Positions 26,315 to 36,023 of a stretch of 64,000 bases of DNA are shown piece after piece. A program made the position numbers and the translations under genes. Every line of letters begins with the position of its first letter. Positions within the stretch are counted from its first letter, which is position 1. Below the pieces are notes generated by a model, which searched no databases, was not told where the DNA came from, and saw only the letters and a program-made list of their open reading frames with translations. The DNA comes from Kolteria novifilia (GTDB lineage Bacteria; Planctomycetota; Planctomycetia; Kolteriales; Kolteriaceae), in NCBI GenBank assembly GCA_007748055.1, contig CP036279.1, positions 1,302,001-1,366,000 of the forward strand. Reading direction: 5' to 3'.

Positions 26315-26554
26315 ATGTCGACCGCTCAAACGGTGCGAGATTCGCAGGGCATGATTGTCCTCCACCATACGGGTGACATCCGCGATGCCGTTCGGGAGAC
26401 TTACCGCCGAATCGCCAAATCGGACGCCGTTCCCGACTATGTCGCGGAATGGACGTTCGACAACCTCGAACTCTTCGCCCAGGACGTGGGCTACGCGATG
26501 GGTGTTTCCTCGCTCGGTGACGATGTCACCGTCGTCTTGACTCGGACCAACTGA
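26315..26554 (+). CDS. Small protein of unknown function
   Basis: The 79-residue product has a good ribosome site (AAAGGAG, 6 nt spacing). The sequence is mixed and looks folded (HHTGDIRDAVRETYRRIAKSD, WTFDNLELFAQDVGYAMGV) with a short beta-like C terminus. No signal peptide or known motif is seen. It stands alone, 136 bp before the next gene. Confidence 0.65.
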   Translation: MSTAQTVRDSQGMIVLHHTGDIRDAVRETYRRIAKSDAVPDYVAEWTFDNLELFAQDVGYAMGVSSLGDDVTVVLTRTN

Positions 26555-26690
26555 ACCGAATACAGCGGGAGAAGAAGACTCAGGGTCCTCCCAACGGGCT
26601 TGATGGCCGATCGGGCCCATTTGCCGATCGCAGACGCGACGCATACCGTTCCCTCGAGGGGCCAATGGTCGTTCCAGGGAAGGGGAGCCC

Positions 26691-27626
26691 GTGAACGCAG
26701 TTGTCTACATGCTCGCAATCGTCCTTCCGCTCGGCGCCGCGCCCAGTGCTGACTCGGAAGGGCTCGATCCGAATCAGCAACGCGTCAAAACCTTTCTCGA
26801 ACACTTTCCTCCCGCCAGCGAGATTCCCGGCGCCGCGATCGTCTATCGCGAGGACGAACGTCGGGTCCGCATCACCCAGCATTGTCTCGTTCACATCCGC
26901 GACATGCACGGTTCCGCCGGCATGTCTCCCGTGGTCGAACGCGTCACCCGCGCGGTGCAGCAAGACGTGCGCTCGATTCTCGAGTACTTCATGGATGATC
27001 CCGACGTCCAGCTGCGAGAGGTCTACAAGGAAGGGGTCACGCGCGAAAACGAGGCGGCGATCAATCGCGGCGAGATGGCTCCGACGAGCATCGGGCTTGC
27101 CGGGCAGCGGCCCGGAGAGCGTTCCCCCAAGCTTCCCGCCCCAAGCGACGACGAGCGAGAGGGACGCCGAGCGCTCACGGGGAATGAGGTCTTCCGGCTG
27201 TCGGGTGTCTTTCCCCTTCATCGCCAGCGGGGCCTGAAGCTCAACGCGGCCGAGCTCAAAGCCACCAACAGCGCCGCGATGCGCTCGATTCTCGACTACC
27301 GCCGGAAGAGGCCCGGAAAGCGATTTGACACCAAGCGGACCAGGATCATCAGTTCGACCCGAGAGTCGATCCTGCTTCAGTTGATCGCTCACAATCGCGA
27401 CCCAATCGCCTTTGTCGTCTTCGGCGGAGCGCACGACTGGGCCCAGCAGGTCGCCCTTTGGAACCGAAAGCATCCGGACGACACGTTCACGCTGATCGAG
27501 ATCACGCCGAAGGCCTACTACGACTACTACGTGCGCGGCCGGTTGCCGAGAGAGACCACGCGCGCCGAATCGACCAAGAGGGATCGAGCCGCCGCCAAGG
27601 AGGCGTCCGTGACCAGCGAGGAGTAG
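26691..27626 (+). CDS. Secreted protein of unknown function, possibly TraB/ChaN-like fold
   Basis: The 311-residue product begins with a short hydrophobic signal (MNAVVYMLAIVLPLGAAPS). GTG 26691 has AAGGGGAG just upstream. Two segments, GAAIVYREDERRVRIT with QHCLVHIRDMHG, and PIAFVVFGGAHDWAQQV with TLIEITPKAYYDYY, recall the start and end of the TraB/ChaN/EreA-type fold, where GxxH motifs bind metal or haem. This is a weak resemblance. The C-terminal tail is charged. Confidence 0.6.
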   Translation: MNAVVYMLAIVLPLGAAPSADSEGLDPNQQRVKTFLEHFPPASEIPGAAIVYREDERRVRITQHCLVHIRDMHGSAGMSPVVERVTRAVQQDVRSILEYFMDDPDVQLREVYKEGVTRENEAAINRGEMAPTSIGLAGQRPGERSPKLPAPSDDEREGRRALTGNEVFRLSGVFPLHRQRGLKLNAAELKATNSAAMRSILDYRRKRPGKRFDTKRTRIISSTRESILLQLIAHNRDPIAFVVFGGAHDWAQQVALWNRKHPDDTFTLIEITPKAYYDYYVRGRLPRETTRAESTKRDRAAAKEASVTSEE

Positions 27627-27803
27627 TCGTACGACCAGAGCGTTCGCGTGGAATGGTGACGAACGCGACCAGAACCTGGTCCTGGATGATTGACGCGGTT
27701 TCTCGCGCGTTCCCTGTTTTGCCTCGGAACGCTCAATCCCGTAGCATCAGCACTTCGCCGATCGGCATGGTCGTGCTTCGTCTGGACAGTTGGTGCCGGT
27801 GCC

Positions 27804-27836
27804 GGGTGACATGCTCCACGCCTGGGTGGGCAAATG
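27804..27836. repeat. Family A palindrome, degenerate copy 5
   Basis: GGGTGACATGCTCCACGC, CT, then GGGTGGGCAAATG shows the family A flank and both arms with several mismatches. It sits in the 358-bp gap 27627-27984 before purE, which has no supported gene. Confidence 0.55.
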
Positions 27837-27984
27837 GAGAAATGCCTGCGTTGGCATTCGGTTGACGCCCCGATGGCCGGAAACGTGACCACACCCGCAC
27901 GAAGATGACCACCCTGACCACGCTCCGAGACGAATGGGTCCATCGGCAAACCTGGACGGAAGAACGTCGCCGCGAGAGAACGCC

Positions 27985-28500
27985 ATGAGTAGCGATCCAG
28001 CCAGCCAATCAAGTGACGCCAACCCCATCGTCGGCGTCATCATGGGAAGCACCTCCGATTGGGAGGCGATGCGCGAAGCGCACGAGATCCTCAAGGAGTT
28101 CGGGGTGCCCCACGAGTGCAAGGTCGTCTCCGCGCACCGGACACCAAGCTGGATGGCCGAGTACGCCGAGTCGGCCGAAAGCCGGGGCATCAAGGTGATC
28201 ATCGCCGGTGCCGGCGGCGCGGCCCATCTCCCCGGGATGGTCGCCGCGCAGACGATGCTCCCGGTGCTCGGGGTTCCGGTTCAGAGCCGGGCTCTTCAAG
28301 GGCTCGACTCGCTCCTTTCGATCGTTCAGATGCCGGGGGGCGTTCCCGTTGGGACGCTCGCGATTGGCAAGGCGGGGGCGCGCAACGCGGGCTTGCTGGC
28401 CATTCGGATCCTCGCGACCCACGCGCCGGAATTGGCTCAGCAGTTGAAAGAGTTTCACCGTCGGCAGGAAGAACGCGTCCTTGGGGAGTCGTTGCCGTGA
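27985..28500 (+). CDS. purE: N5-carboxyaminoimidazole ribonucleotide mutase (PurE class I)
   Basis: The 171-residue product has [22 protein letters not shown] and [17 protein letters not shown], the nucleotide-binding and catalytic parts of class I PurE. It rearranges N5-CAIR to CAIR in purine synthesis, working with PurK, encoded next. ATG 27985 gives a normal length; the frame is open to 27934. Its stop overlaps the purK start (GTGA), so the two are translationally coupled. Confidence 0.95.
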   Translation: MSSDPASQSSDANPIVGVIMGSTSDWEAMREAHEILKEFGVPHECKVVSAHRTPSWMAEYAESAESRGIKVIIAGAGGAAHLPGMVAAQTMLPVLGVPVQSRALQGLDSLLSIVQMPGGVPVGTLAIGKAGARNAGLLAIRILATHAPELAQQLKEFHRRQEERVLGESLP

Positions 28501-29633
28501 TCGAACCTGTCCTTCCGGGAGCCACGATCGGCGTTTTGGGCAGCGGCCAACTGGGCCGCATGTTCACGATCGCGGCACGCCGTATGGGTTACTACGTCAA
28601 CACGTTCTCCCCGGAGGACCACACGCCCACGGGCCAGGTCGCCGATCTGGAGATCCGGGGTTCCTACGACGATCTCGACGCGGTGCGCGAGTTCGCTCGC
28701 GGGGTCGCGGTGATGACCTTCGAGTTCGAGAATGTTCCCGCTCCAACCGCGGCCGCCGCCGCGGAGGGGGCTCCCGTGCGGCCCGCGGGGACGGTCCTTC
28801 ACACGACCCAGAACCGGCTGCGCGAGAAGACGTTTCTGGCGGAGGGCGGATTTCCGCTTCCCAAGTTTGCCGCGATTCGAACGGCCGAGGACCTGGAGAA
28901 GGGGCTCGCGGTCGTCGGCAGACCCGCCGTCCTCAAGACGGCCAGTTGGGGCTACGACGGCAAGGGCCAAGTCCTGATTCTTCCCGAGACCGATGCGAAG
29001 GAGGCTTGGGCGACGATCGGAGGAGGGGACGCCGTCCTCGAGCAGTTCGTCGACTTTGAGTGCGAGGTATCGGTCGTGGCGGCCCGCGGCGACGATGGCT
29101 CCTTCGCCCACTACGGCGTCATTCGCAATGAACACCATCAACACATCCTCGACATCTCGACCTGGCCCGGCGTCGTCTCGCCGGCGATCGAGAAGGAAGC
29201 CGTCGAGGTCGCACGCGGCATCCTCGACTCGCTGGGCGTGGTGGGCGTGCTGTGCGTCGAATTCTTCCTGACCAAGGAGGGAAAGCTCCTCGTCAACGAG
29301 CTGGCGCCACGTCCGCACAACTCGGGTCACTTGACGTTTGACGCTTGCGTGACGAGCCAGTTCGAGCAACAACTCCGCGCCATTTGCGGGTTGCCCTTGG
29401 GGTCGACCGACTTCTATCGGGCCGCCGCGATGGCGAACCTGCTCGGTGATCTCTGGCAACGGGGCGAACCGAACTGGCAAGCGGTGACCGCCTTTCCCAA
29501 CGTCAAGTTGCACCTCTACGGCAAGTCCGAAGCCCGCCCTGGGCGCAAGATGGGCCATCTCACCTGTCTCGATGACACGCCCGAACGAGCCCGCTTCCAA
29601 GTCCTCGCCGCCCGCGAAGCCCTTCTGAGCTAG
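28497..29633 (+). CDS. purK: N5-carboxyaminoimidazole ribonucleotide synthase (PurK)
   Basis: The 378-residue ATP-grasp product has [40 protein letters not shown] and [19 protein letters not shown], all typical of PurK. It makes N5-CAIR from AIR, ATP and bicarbonate. GTG 28497 lies within the end of purE and has GGGGAG upstream. purE-purK form a two-gene operon here. Confidence 0.95.
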   Translation: MIEPVLPGATIGVLGSGQLGRMFTIAARRMGYYVNTFSPEDHTPTGQVADLEIRGSYDDLDAVREFARGVAVMTFEFENVPAPTAAAAAEGAPVRPAGTVLHTTQNRLREKTFLAEGGFPLPKFAAIRTAEDLEKGLAVVGRPAVLKTASWGYDGKGQVLILPETDAKEAWATIGGGDAVLEQFVDFECEVSVVAARGDDGSFAHYGVIRNEHHQHILDISTWPGVVSPAIEKEAVEVARGILDSLGVVGVLCVEFFLTKEGKLLVNELAPRPHNSGHLTFDACVTSQFEQQLRAICGLPLGSTDFYRAAAMANLLGDLWQRGEPNWQAVTAFPNVKLHLYGKSEARPGRKMGHLTCLDDTPERARFQVLAAREALLS

Positions 29634-29670
29634 TATCCTGATCGGTTGATCTACCGCCAAAATCTCTTCC

Positions 29671-29698
29671 GGGTGTCATGCCCACACGCGTGGGCATG
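29671..29698. repeat. Family A palindrome, copy 2
   Basis: GGGTGT, then CATGCCCAC (29677-29685), 4 nt, GTGGGCATG (29690-29698). It lies 38 bp after purK, in opposite orientation to copies 1 and 3 judging by the CACCC flank. Confidence 0.8.
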
Positions 29699-29884
29699 CG
29701 GAGAGCGTGTGTCATTCCGTAGACCCCCGCACGATCAGGGCACTCCACTCGTTGAGAAGGTTGCTTCTCTCCCCGATCGGGTGGAGAATGATTCCTTCGC
29801 GTCCCAATAGAGCGGTGCGACGTTCGTCCACGCCAACGCCGCCAGAGAACTGACACACGACGGTCAAGTCGGAATCATGCCCCA

Positions 29885-31411
29885 ATGATGCCTCCATCCA
29901 CGGTGCGTTCGTTTTTGTTGCGTCGTACCTCACGACATGGGGGGCAACCTCGCGCGAGTGCATGCGCCACTCTCCTTCTGGTGGCGTTGCTCGGCGCGAC
30001 GATGCCGGCGGGGGGCTGGGCCGCGGCGAAGCGGACCAAACCGAACATCGTGGTCATCTTCGCCGACGACTTAGGCTACGGGGAGATCGGCAGCCAGCGT
30101 GAGGATGCGATCCCGACGCCGAACATCGACCGCTTGGCCCGGGAAGGAATTCGTTGCCCGCAGGGATACGTCACCGCGTCCTATTGCGGTCCCTCGCGAG
30201 CGGGCATGCTGACGGGACGCTATCAAACTCGCTTCGGTCACGAACTCAATCCAACCGGACGACACAATCTCGACCCCAATGCGGGACTGCAGGACTCGGA
30301 GATCACGCTCGCCGAGCGACTTAAGTCCGTGGGCTACGCGACGGGGTTGATGGGGAAGTGGCACCTTGGCGGTTCCGAAGAGGCTCATCCGCGACGCCGG
30401 GGCTTCGACGATTTCTACGGCTTCCTCCACGAAGGGCATTACTACGTCCCACCCCCTTACCGAAACGTGACGTCTTTTCTGCGACGTAGGCAATTGCCGA
30501 CGGGGATGGAGGGCCGATGGCGCGAGGGGGAGACGATCTGGTCGTCGCACCTGCCCCACGACGAACCTCCCTACGATGATCACAATCCGGTGATGCGCGA
30601 CACGACCCCCATCGTGGAACAGCGCTACCTCACGCAAGCGATTTCGGACGAGGCGGTCGAGTTCATCGGTCGCCATAGGGACGAACCCTTCTTCCTCTAC
30701 GTCGCCTACAGCGCGGTCCATAGCCCGATGCAGGGCCGGCGGGAGGTGATGAAACGTTTCTCCCTGATCGAGGATGTCCACCGGCGCGTCTTCGCGGCGA
30801 TGCTCGCCGACCTCGACAAGGGTGTTGGCGAGATCATGCACAAGCTTCACAAGGAGGGGCTCGACGAGCGAACGCTGATCTTCTTCATCAGCGACAATGG
30901 CGGTCCCACGGCCGAGTTGACCTCGAGCAACGAGCCGTTTCGCGGCGGGAAGGGGACGCTCTACGAGGGCGGGATTCGGGTTCCCTACATCGTCTCCTGG
31001 GTGGGAACGTTGCCGGCGGGAAAGACCTACGATGAACCGGTGCTCGCGACCGATGTCTTCGCCACCGCTTGCTCGGTCGCCGGAACCTTCATGCCGATCG
31101 ATCGCACGATGGACAGCGTCAACCTGATTCCCTTTTTGCTGGGCAAGAGGGAAGGCTCACCGCACCCGGTTCTCTATTGGCGGATGGGGAAGAAAACCGC
31201 CCTGCGCGAAGGGGACTGGAAGATCGTCCGTCACCCGGTGAAGGGACAGGCCGAGCCGCCGTTTCAACTCTTCCATCTCAGTGAGGATCAGGGAGAGACC
31301 AACGATTTGGCGAAGCGGCGCCCCCACCAACTCCGCGCCTTGACGGAACTGTGGCAGAACCTCGATCGCGAGATGGTCGAGCCGATCTGGAAGCCGGCGA
31401 ACCGTCGTTGA
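29885..31411 (+). CDS. Secreted sulfatase (arylsulfatase A type)
   Basis: The 508-residue product has an N-terminal signal (long, Arg-rich, hydrophobic core ALLLVALLGATMPAGGWA written in part as LLLVALLGATMPAGG). The mature part has NIVVIFADDLGYGEIG, the CGPSRAGMLTGR motif whose Cys is converted to formylglycine, GLMGKWHLGG and FFISDNGGPT for metal binding. It hydrolyses sulfate esters, probably on sulfated polysaccharides, in the periplasm. The maturation enzyme is not in this window. ATG 29885 and 29888 are adjacent. Confidence 0.92.
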   Translation: MMPPSTVRSFLLRRTSRHGGQPRASACATLLLVALLGATMPAGGWAAAKRTKPNIVVIFADDLGYGEIGSQREDAIPTPNIDRLAREGIRCPQGYVTASYCGPSRAGMLTGRYQTRFGHELNPTGRHNLDPNAGLQDSEITLAERLKSVGYATGLMGKWHLGGSEEAHPRRRGFDDFYGFLHEGHYYVPPPYRNVTSFLRRRQLPTGMEGRWREGETIWSSHLPHDEPPYDDHNPVMRDTTPIVEQRYLTQAISDEAVEFIGRHRDEPFFLYVAYSAVHSPMQGRREVMKRFSLIEDVHRRVFAAMLADLDKGVGEIMHKLHKEGLDERTLIFFISDNGGPTAELTSSNEPFRGGKGTLYEGGIRVPYIVSWVGTLPAGKTYDEPVLATDVFATACSVAGTFMPIDRTMDSVNLIPFLLGKREGSPHPVLYWRMGKKTALREGDWKIVRHPVKGQAEPPFQLFHLSEDQGETNDLAKRRPHQLRALTELWQNLDREMVEPIWKPANRR

Positions 31412-31507
31412 GGGCCTCAAGGATTGGGTAGGGTGGGTCTCGACCAACCTTCCGGTTGGTCGTTCCGTTTGCCCGAACGGTGTTTCCGAATGACGAGGTC
31501 TTTCGAG

Positions 31508-31535
31508 CATGCCCACGCGCGTGGGCATGGCACCC
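31508..31535. repeat. Family A palindrome, copy 3
   Basis: Positions 31508-31529 form a perfect 22-bp palindrome with no loop (arms CATGCCCACGC and GCGTGGGCATG), followed by GCACCC. It lies between the sulfatase and the convergent DUF1579 gene and may end both transcripts. Confidence 0.85.
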
Positions 31536-31579
31536 AAGAAGGTGAAAGGTCTTCGATGATGAAATAGCCCATCGAAGCG

Positions 31580-32107
31580 CTACTTCTTCGTGTAGTTGAT
31601 CTCCATCATCTTGACCTCTTTGCCGTCGGGGGTCAGGTTGAGCATCGTGAGACTCCGTTCGGTGTCGCTCTCGTACTTGGTGACCATCTTCGTGGTGATC
31701 TCCTTGCCAGTGCGCACGTCTCGTCCCTTGGACATCATCGTCAGCGACTTGGTGCTGGGGTCGTACTCGCCTTCCATGGTGCTGAGAAAAGGGGTCATCG
31801 AGTCGACCCACGCGCCGACGTACTTCTTCTTCACCGGATCGTAGCCGTATTCGCCGAATCCGGTGAACTTGGTGCCGCCGAAGTCGCCGTTGAATTCGCT
31901 GATCAGCCAGACGCCTTCGCCGATGATGCGGTTGGTTTCGGTTCCCTTGCTCGTGACCGGGCCCTCCGAGCCGGGCATATACATCTTGACCTCGGCTTCC
32001 CAGGTGCCCGCTTCTCTCTTGAGAAGCTCTCGAGGATCTTCGGCTCGAAGCGATCCCACACCGATGAGGACAATCGCCGCGGCGGCGATGAAGCGAATTC
32101 CCTTCAT
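31580..32107 (-). CDS. Secreted DUF1579 family protein
   Basis: The 175-residue product starts with a Sec signal (MKGIRFIAAAAIVLIGVG, cleavage near LRAED). The mature part has AGTWEAEVKMYMPG, NRIIGEGVWLISEFNGDFGG and GFGEYGYDPVKKKYVGAWVD, typical of DUF1579, a lipocalin-like beta fold common in planctomycetes. Its ligand is unknown. ATG 32107 has GGGAGAG close upstream; longer starts spoil the signal. Confidence 0.85.
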   Translation of the reverse strand: MKGIRFIAAAAIVLIGVGSLRAEDPRELLKREAGTWEAEVKMYMPGSEGPVTSKGTETNRIIGEGVWLISEFNGDFGGTKFTGFGEYGYDPVKKKYVGAWVDSMTPFLSTMEGEYDPSTKSLTMMSKGRDVRTGKEITTKMVTKYESDTERSLTMLNLTPDGKEVKMMEINYTKK

Positions 32108-32307
32108 GGTCTCTCCCTTTCGTTTGGACAGTCTGCCCGCAACCAATGGACTTATTCGTATCCGTGAAAGCATAGATGTGGCGCAGGGGATTATGGGTCT
32201 CGGCGTAGGGGCCGGCAAGGAGCAATCGCCGATTGTCTCTTCGCGGAACGACGGGCGGGGGCGGCGACACCTTTCTGGGCGGCCGGGTCGCTCATAGCTA
32301 TAGCTGG

Positions 32308-33372
32308 ATGAACGCATCGACGCCATCCGTCCTTCGGATCGGAGATCGAACCTTCGATTCGAACCTGTTTCTCAGTCCGATCGCGGGCTTCTACGACCTT
32401 CCGTTTCGGCTCTCCATTCGGCCGCTCGGAGGGCTGGGGCTCGCGTACACGGAACTCGTCAATCCCAAGGGGCTCTTGCGTCAGACCGCGCGCTCGATGC
32501 AGATCGTCGAATCATGTCCCGAGGATCGCCCTTGGGCCGTGCAGCTCTATGGGACCGAAGAGGATGGGCTCGACATCGGGGCGAAGTGGGCCGCCGACCA
32601 TGGGGCCGCCCTCGTCGACATCAACATGGGATGCCCCGTGCCCAAGGTCGCCGGCAAGGGAGGAGGGAGCGGCCTGTTGCGTTCCTGCCCCAACGCGGTC
32701 CGCCTGGCGGAGAAGGTGGTCAACGCTTCCCCGGTTCCCGTCACGGTCAAGACCCGTCTGGGCTGGGAGATGGGCAACTTGGTCACGCCGCGGCTTGTCC
32801 AGGACCTCGAAGACGTGGGGGTCGCCGCGCTGACGATTCACGGCCGCTACGGCGAACAGCGATTCAAGGGTTCGGTCGACCTCGAGGGAATCCGCGCCGT
32901 GGCCCAGGCGGCCCGAACGATTCCCGTCATTGGCAACGGCGATATCCGCTCGGCCGATGATGCCAAACGCATGATCGAGGTCACCGGTTGCGCGGGTGTG
33001 ATGATCGGTCGTTGGGCGATGGCCGACAACTGGATCTTTCGCGATACCCGATCCCTGCTTGAGACAGGCGACGTCCCTCCGCCGCCAACGAGGGCGCAGC
33101 GGGTTCACAAGATGATCGACCACTTCGAGCACGCCAGGCGTCATCTCGGCGATCGGCGAGCGGTGGTCAATTTTCGCAAGTACATGACGTGGTATGGCAA
33201 GCAAATCAGCCCCTGCCCGACGCTGCGAAGGGGAATTCCGCTCTGTCGCGACGTCGACGAATGGTATGGCCTAGTCCACGCGTTTCTCGCGGAGATCCAG
33301 GCGGAGCGGGAATCGCCAGAAGCTTTGGGACGACGGGCGGGCGTCGAGGCCTCACCCGCGAGCTTGGGGTGA
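32308..33372 (+). CDS. dusB: tRNA-dihydrouridine synthase (DusB-like)
   Basis: The 354-residue product has the FMN TIM-barrel motifs LSPIAGFYDLPFR, VDINMGCPVPKVAGKGGGSGLL (with the catalytic Cys), VTVKTRLGWE, LTIHGRYGEQRF and IPVIGNGDIRSADDA. It reduces uridine in tRNA D-loops with NADPH. The start is taken at ATG 32308; the frame is open to 32233 and no strong ribosome site is visible. It is divergent from the DUF1579 gene. Confidence 0.9.
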   Translation: MNASTPSVLRIGDRTFDSNLFLSPIAGFYDLPFRLSIRPLGGLGLAYTELVNPKGLLRQTARSMQIVESCPEDRPWAVQLYGTEEDGLDIGAKWAADHGAALVDINMGCPVPKVAGKGGGSGLLRSCPNAVRLAEKVVNASPVPVTVKTRLGWEMGNLVTPRLVQDLEDVGVAALTIHGRYGEQRFKGSVDLEGIRAVAQAARTIPVIGNGDIRSADDAKRMIEVTGCAGVMIGRWAMADNWIFRDTRSLLETGDVPPPPTRAQRVHKMIDHFEHARRHLGDRRAVVNFRKYMTWYGKQISPCPTLRRGIPLCRDVDEWYGLVHAFLAEIQAERESPEALGRRAGVEASPASLG

Positions 33373-33389
33373 GTCGAGCGAAGGCCGGC

Positions 33390-33968
33390 TCACGAAAGTT
33401 CGCGGGCGGCGTCCAACTTGGAGGCCCGGTGGGCGGGAACGATCGCGATCAAGAGACCACTGCCCCCCACCGCCAAGAGGATCAGCCACGTCCACCATCC
33501 CAGAAGCTGCGGATGGGGGATCGCCGACGCGGGCTCCCGAACCATCTTCTCCAAGCACCAAAGAGTGCCAATGCCAAAGCCGAGCCCCAGGAGTTCGCCG
33601 ATCGCCAGCAGCAGAGCCGCTTCGCCGATGACCAGCCAGAGGACCTCCGCGGGGTGAGCGCCCAGCGAGCGAAGGATCGAAAACTGACGCCGGCGGGCGT
33701 CGATGGAGAGATCGAACGTCGACAAGAGGGTGCCGTAGGCGGTGGCGCAGACGGCGATACCGATCGCGATGAGAAACTTCGCCAAGAGCGAGTAAGGATG
33801 CAATGGGCGGCCCTCGCCGGGATGGTCGCTTTGAATCTCCGTCAGCGAGTCGGGAATGCTGATCCCCGTGAGAAGCAGCGCGACGCCCAGGCTGACCGAA
33901 AGGACGACGATGAGGCTGGGTAGCTTCCGCTCTCGAATGTAGGCCAGTGATAGGGCGAAGTGATTCAT
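33390..33968 (-). CDS. Short FtsX/MacB-type permease
   Basis: The 192-residue product has four hydrophobic helices (about residues 16-36, 59-84, 108-138, 153-177) with the FtsX-family pattern RRQFSILRSLGAHPAEVLWLVIGEA and a C-terminal PAHRASKLDAARELS. MacB/LolC permeases are normally about 380-400 residues with a large periplasmic domain; here only about 20 residues lie between helices 1 and 2, so that domain is missing. The start overlaps the ATPase stop by 4 bp (ATGA). Confidence 0.75.
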   Translation of the reverse strand: MNHFALSLAYIRERKLPSLIVVLSVSLGVALLLTGISIPDSLTEIQSDHPGEGRPLHPYSLLAKFLIAIGIAVCATAYGTLLSTFDLSIDARRRQFSILRSLGAHPAEVLWLVIGEAALLLAIGELLGLGFGIGTLWCLEKMVREPASAIPHPQLLGWWTWLILLAVGGSGLLIAIVPAHRASKLDAARELS

Positions 33969-34654
33969 TGGGGAGAATCGCTCTCCTGGATCAGGTGCGC
34001 ACAGTCGACGCGCCGCGGCAACAGGGCGGCGAGTTCCGCGTCGTCGGTCGCGAGCAGCAGCGTCGCGCCGAACTCCTCCTTGAGCGCAAGGAGCAAGTGA
34101 ACAAGCTGCCGCGACGAGGCCGGCTCCAAGTATCGCGTTGGCTCGTCCGCGAGGATGATCAGCGGATCGTGAGCGAAGGCTCGGGCCAGCGAGACCCGTT
34201 GGCGCTCGATGAGCGTGAGTTCACTCGGGTACGATTTACCCCGATGAGCGAGGCTGACGCGGTCGAGCATCTCCTTGGCGCGGATGCGACGCTGGATGCG
34301 GGGAAGTCCCCGTCCGAGGCGAAGCCCGAGCCGGATGTTCTGCAGCGTGGTCAAGGCGGGGATGAGGTTTCGATCGGGGTAGATGATCCCGATCGTTTGG
34401 CCCCGCAAGCGGTCGACCCGATCGGAAGGAGTCTGGTCGAGGCGGACGCCGTTGACCGAAACGTCGCCTTCCTCTGGCCGGAGCATGCCCGCGATCAGGT
34501 GCAGGAGGGTCGACTTTCCCGAGCCGTTGGGGCCCAACAGCGCGACCGCCTCGCCGGCGTCGATGTCGAGTTCGTCCAGACGGAAAGCGACCATCGGCGC
34601 GTGCGGCGTGAGGGAACGTTGGTGGAATTTCTTGACTTGGCGTAGGTGAATCAT
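33965..34654 (-). CDS. Degenerate ABC ATPase of the LolD/MacB type
   Basis: The 229-residue product keeps Walker A (GPNGSGKST, residues 41-49) and Walker B (LIILADEPT, about 164-172). Other motifs are altered. The Q-loop reads GIIYPDRNLIP without Gln, the signature reads SELTLIERQRV instead of LSGGQQQRV, the D-loop reads RYLE, and the switch reads ATDDAE with Asp in place of His. The helical framework is intact and there is no frameshift, so this looks like a divergent functional protein rather than a pseudogene. It pairs with the short permease encoded just downstream. ATG 34654 lacks a clear ribosome site; the frame is open to 34801. The 299-bp gap that follows (to 34953) has no supported gene. 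Confidence 0.75.
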   Translation of the reverse strand: MIHLRQVKKFHQRSLTPHAPMVAFRLDELDIDAGEAVALLGPNGSGKSTLLHLIAGMLRPEEGDVSVNGVRLDQTPSDRVDRLRGQTIGIIYPDRNLIPALTTLQNIRLGLRLGRGLPRIQRRIRAKEMLDRVSLAHRGKSYPSELTLIERQRVSLARAFAHDPLIILADEPTRYLEPASSRQLVHLLLALKEEFGATLLLATDDAELAALLPRRVDCAHLIQESDSPQ

Positions 34655-34953
34655 GGAAAACGAAACGCTTTGCAACCCCGGGTCACGCAGTACCGCCTGA
34701 GCGGGTATGCTAGGGGAATGGATTGGCCGCCGCCATCGGCGACTCCGGCGAGGCTCGCGGTAAATTTCGTGAACCCGACGGAGTCTTACGTCGTAGTACA
34801 CGCTACGGTGGTGCGAAGGGCTTCTTTGGCGGACCGAGGCGAAGCAGGTTGGTTGACGTCGCGACCGCTCTCGGTAGCCTGACCTGGTGTGATTGCGCCC
34901 AAGTGGGGATGCCGCGACGGTTTACCTTCTCGTGATGGAGAGTTTCTGGCCAG

Positions 34954-35997
34954 ATGACTTTTGACGTCGGTTATTTCCTCGTCACCTTCACGAGCATCAT
35001 CTTCGAGGCGCTTCCCTTCATCGTCCTGGGGGCGATCATCTCGGGCACGCTCGAGGAGCTTCTCCCGCAGAAGTTCTTCTCGCGATGGCTCCCGAAGAAC
35101 AGGCTCCTGGCGATCATGGCGAGCAGTCTGCTCGGCTTCATCCTGCCGATGTGCGAATGTGGCATCGTTCCGGTGATGCGGCGGTTGATGCGCAAGGGTG
35201 TCCCGGCCAGTTGCGCGATCACCTACATGCTCTCGGCTCCCGTGATCAATCCAATCGTCCTGGTCAGCACCGCGATGGCCTTCTGGGGCTTCTACGATTT
35301 TCTCGGCATTCCGGGATTCGGCATGGTCCTGTTGCGGGCGGGGGCCGCGTTTGTGACGGCGGTGATCGTGGGCGTGACGATCGAGCGGATGATCCGTCGG
35401 GACATTCCGGTCGTTCGCGACGACAGTCGCCGCATCCGGTTGGTGACGACCGACGAAAGCCTGCGGTTGCTCGAGGAGGACGAAGTCTTCGAGGATCGCC
35501 CGCACGATCACGATCACGATCACGACCATGACCATGATGCCGACTCACCGAAACCTCGTTCTCTTCTCGATCGGTTGACGGCGATCTCCGAGATCGCCCT
35601 GGGGGACTTCCTCGACATCGCGGCCTTCTTGGTGATCGGGGCGGCTCTGGCGGCGCTGGTCAACACCCTGATCCCACGGGCGCAGCTCGACGAATTGGCC
35701 GACTACAACACCTTCTCCATCCTGCTGATGATGGGGTTGGCGGCGCTGCTCTCCTTGTGCAGCGAGGCCGACGCCTTCGTCGCGGCGAGCATGACGGCGT
35801 TTCCCCTCTCGGCCAAGCTCGCCTTCCTGGTCCTCGGACCGATGTTCGACATCAAGCTCTACATCATGTACCAGTGGGTCTTCACGTCGCGAGCGGTCAA
35901 GGTGATCGTCTTCACGCTGACGGTCTCGATCTTCGTGATCTGCCAACTGGTTCACTGGATATCGCTGCTCGGTCCAACGTTGACGAGCGGTTCTTAG
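34954..35997 (+). CDS. DUF318/ArsP_1-type permease with His-Asp loop
   Basis: The 347-residue product has eight or more hydrophobic helices and the family motifs ILPMCECGIVPVMRRLMRKG, MLSAPVINPIVL and LLSLCSEADAFVAAS. Its central cytoplasmic or periplasmic loop holds a run of about six His-Asp pairs (near residues 184-196), a likely metal-binding stretch. Family members move metals or organoarsenicals, or have unknown substrates. It forms a pair with the TIGR03943 protein encoded 26 bp downstream. Zinc or a similar divalent metal is a plausible but unproven substrate. Confidence 0.85.
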   Translation: MTFDVGYFLVTFTSIIFEALPFIVLGAIISGTLEELLPQKFFSRWLPKNRLLAIMASSLLGFILPMCECGIVPVMRRLMRKGVPASCAITYMLSAPVINPIVLVSTAMAFWGFYDFLGIPGFGMVLLRAGAAFVTAVIVGVTIERMIRRDIPVVRDDSRRIRLVTTDESLRLLEEDEVFEDRPHDHDHDHDHDHDADSPKPRSLLDRLTAISEIALGDFLDIAAFLVIGAALAALVNTLIPRAQLDELADYNTFSILLMMGLAALLSLCSEADAFVAASMTAFPLSAKLAFLVLGPMFDIKLYIMYQWVFTSRAVKVIVFTLTVSIFVICQLVHWISLLGPTLTSGS

Positions 35998-36023
35998 GTC
36001 CTCCCTCGGCTGGAGCGGACGCG

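Noticed and set aside
28059-28496. N-terminal extension of PurK
   Set aside because: The open frame upstream is the shadow of purE; the GTG at 28497 gives the normal PurK start.
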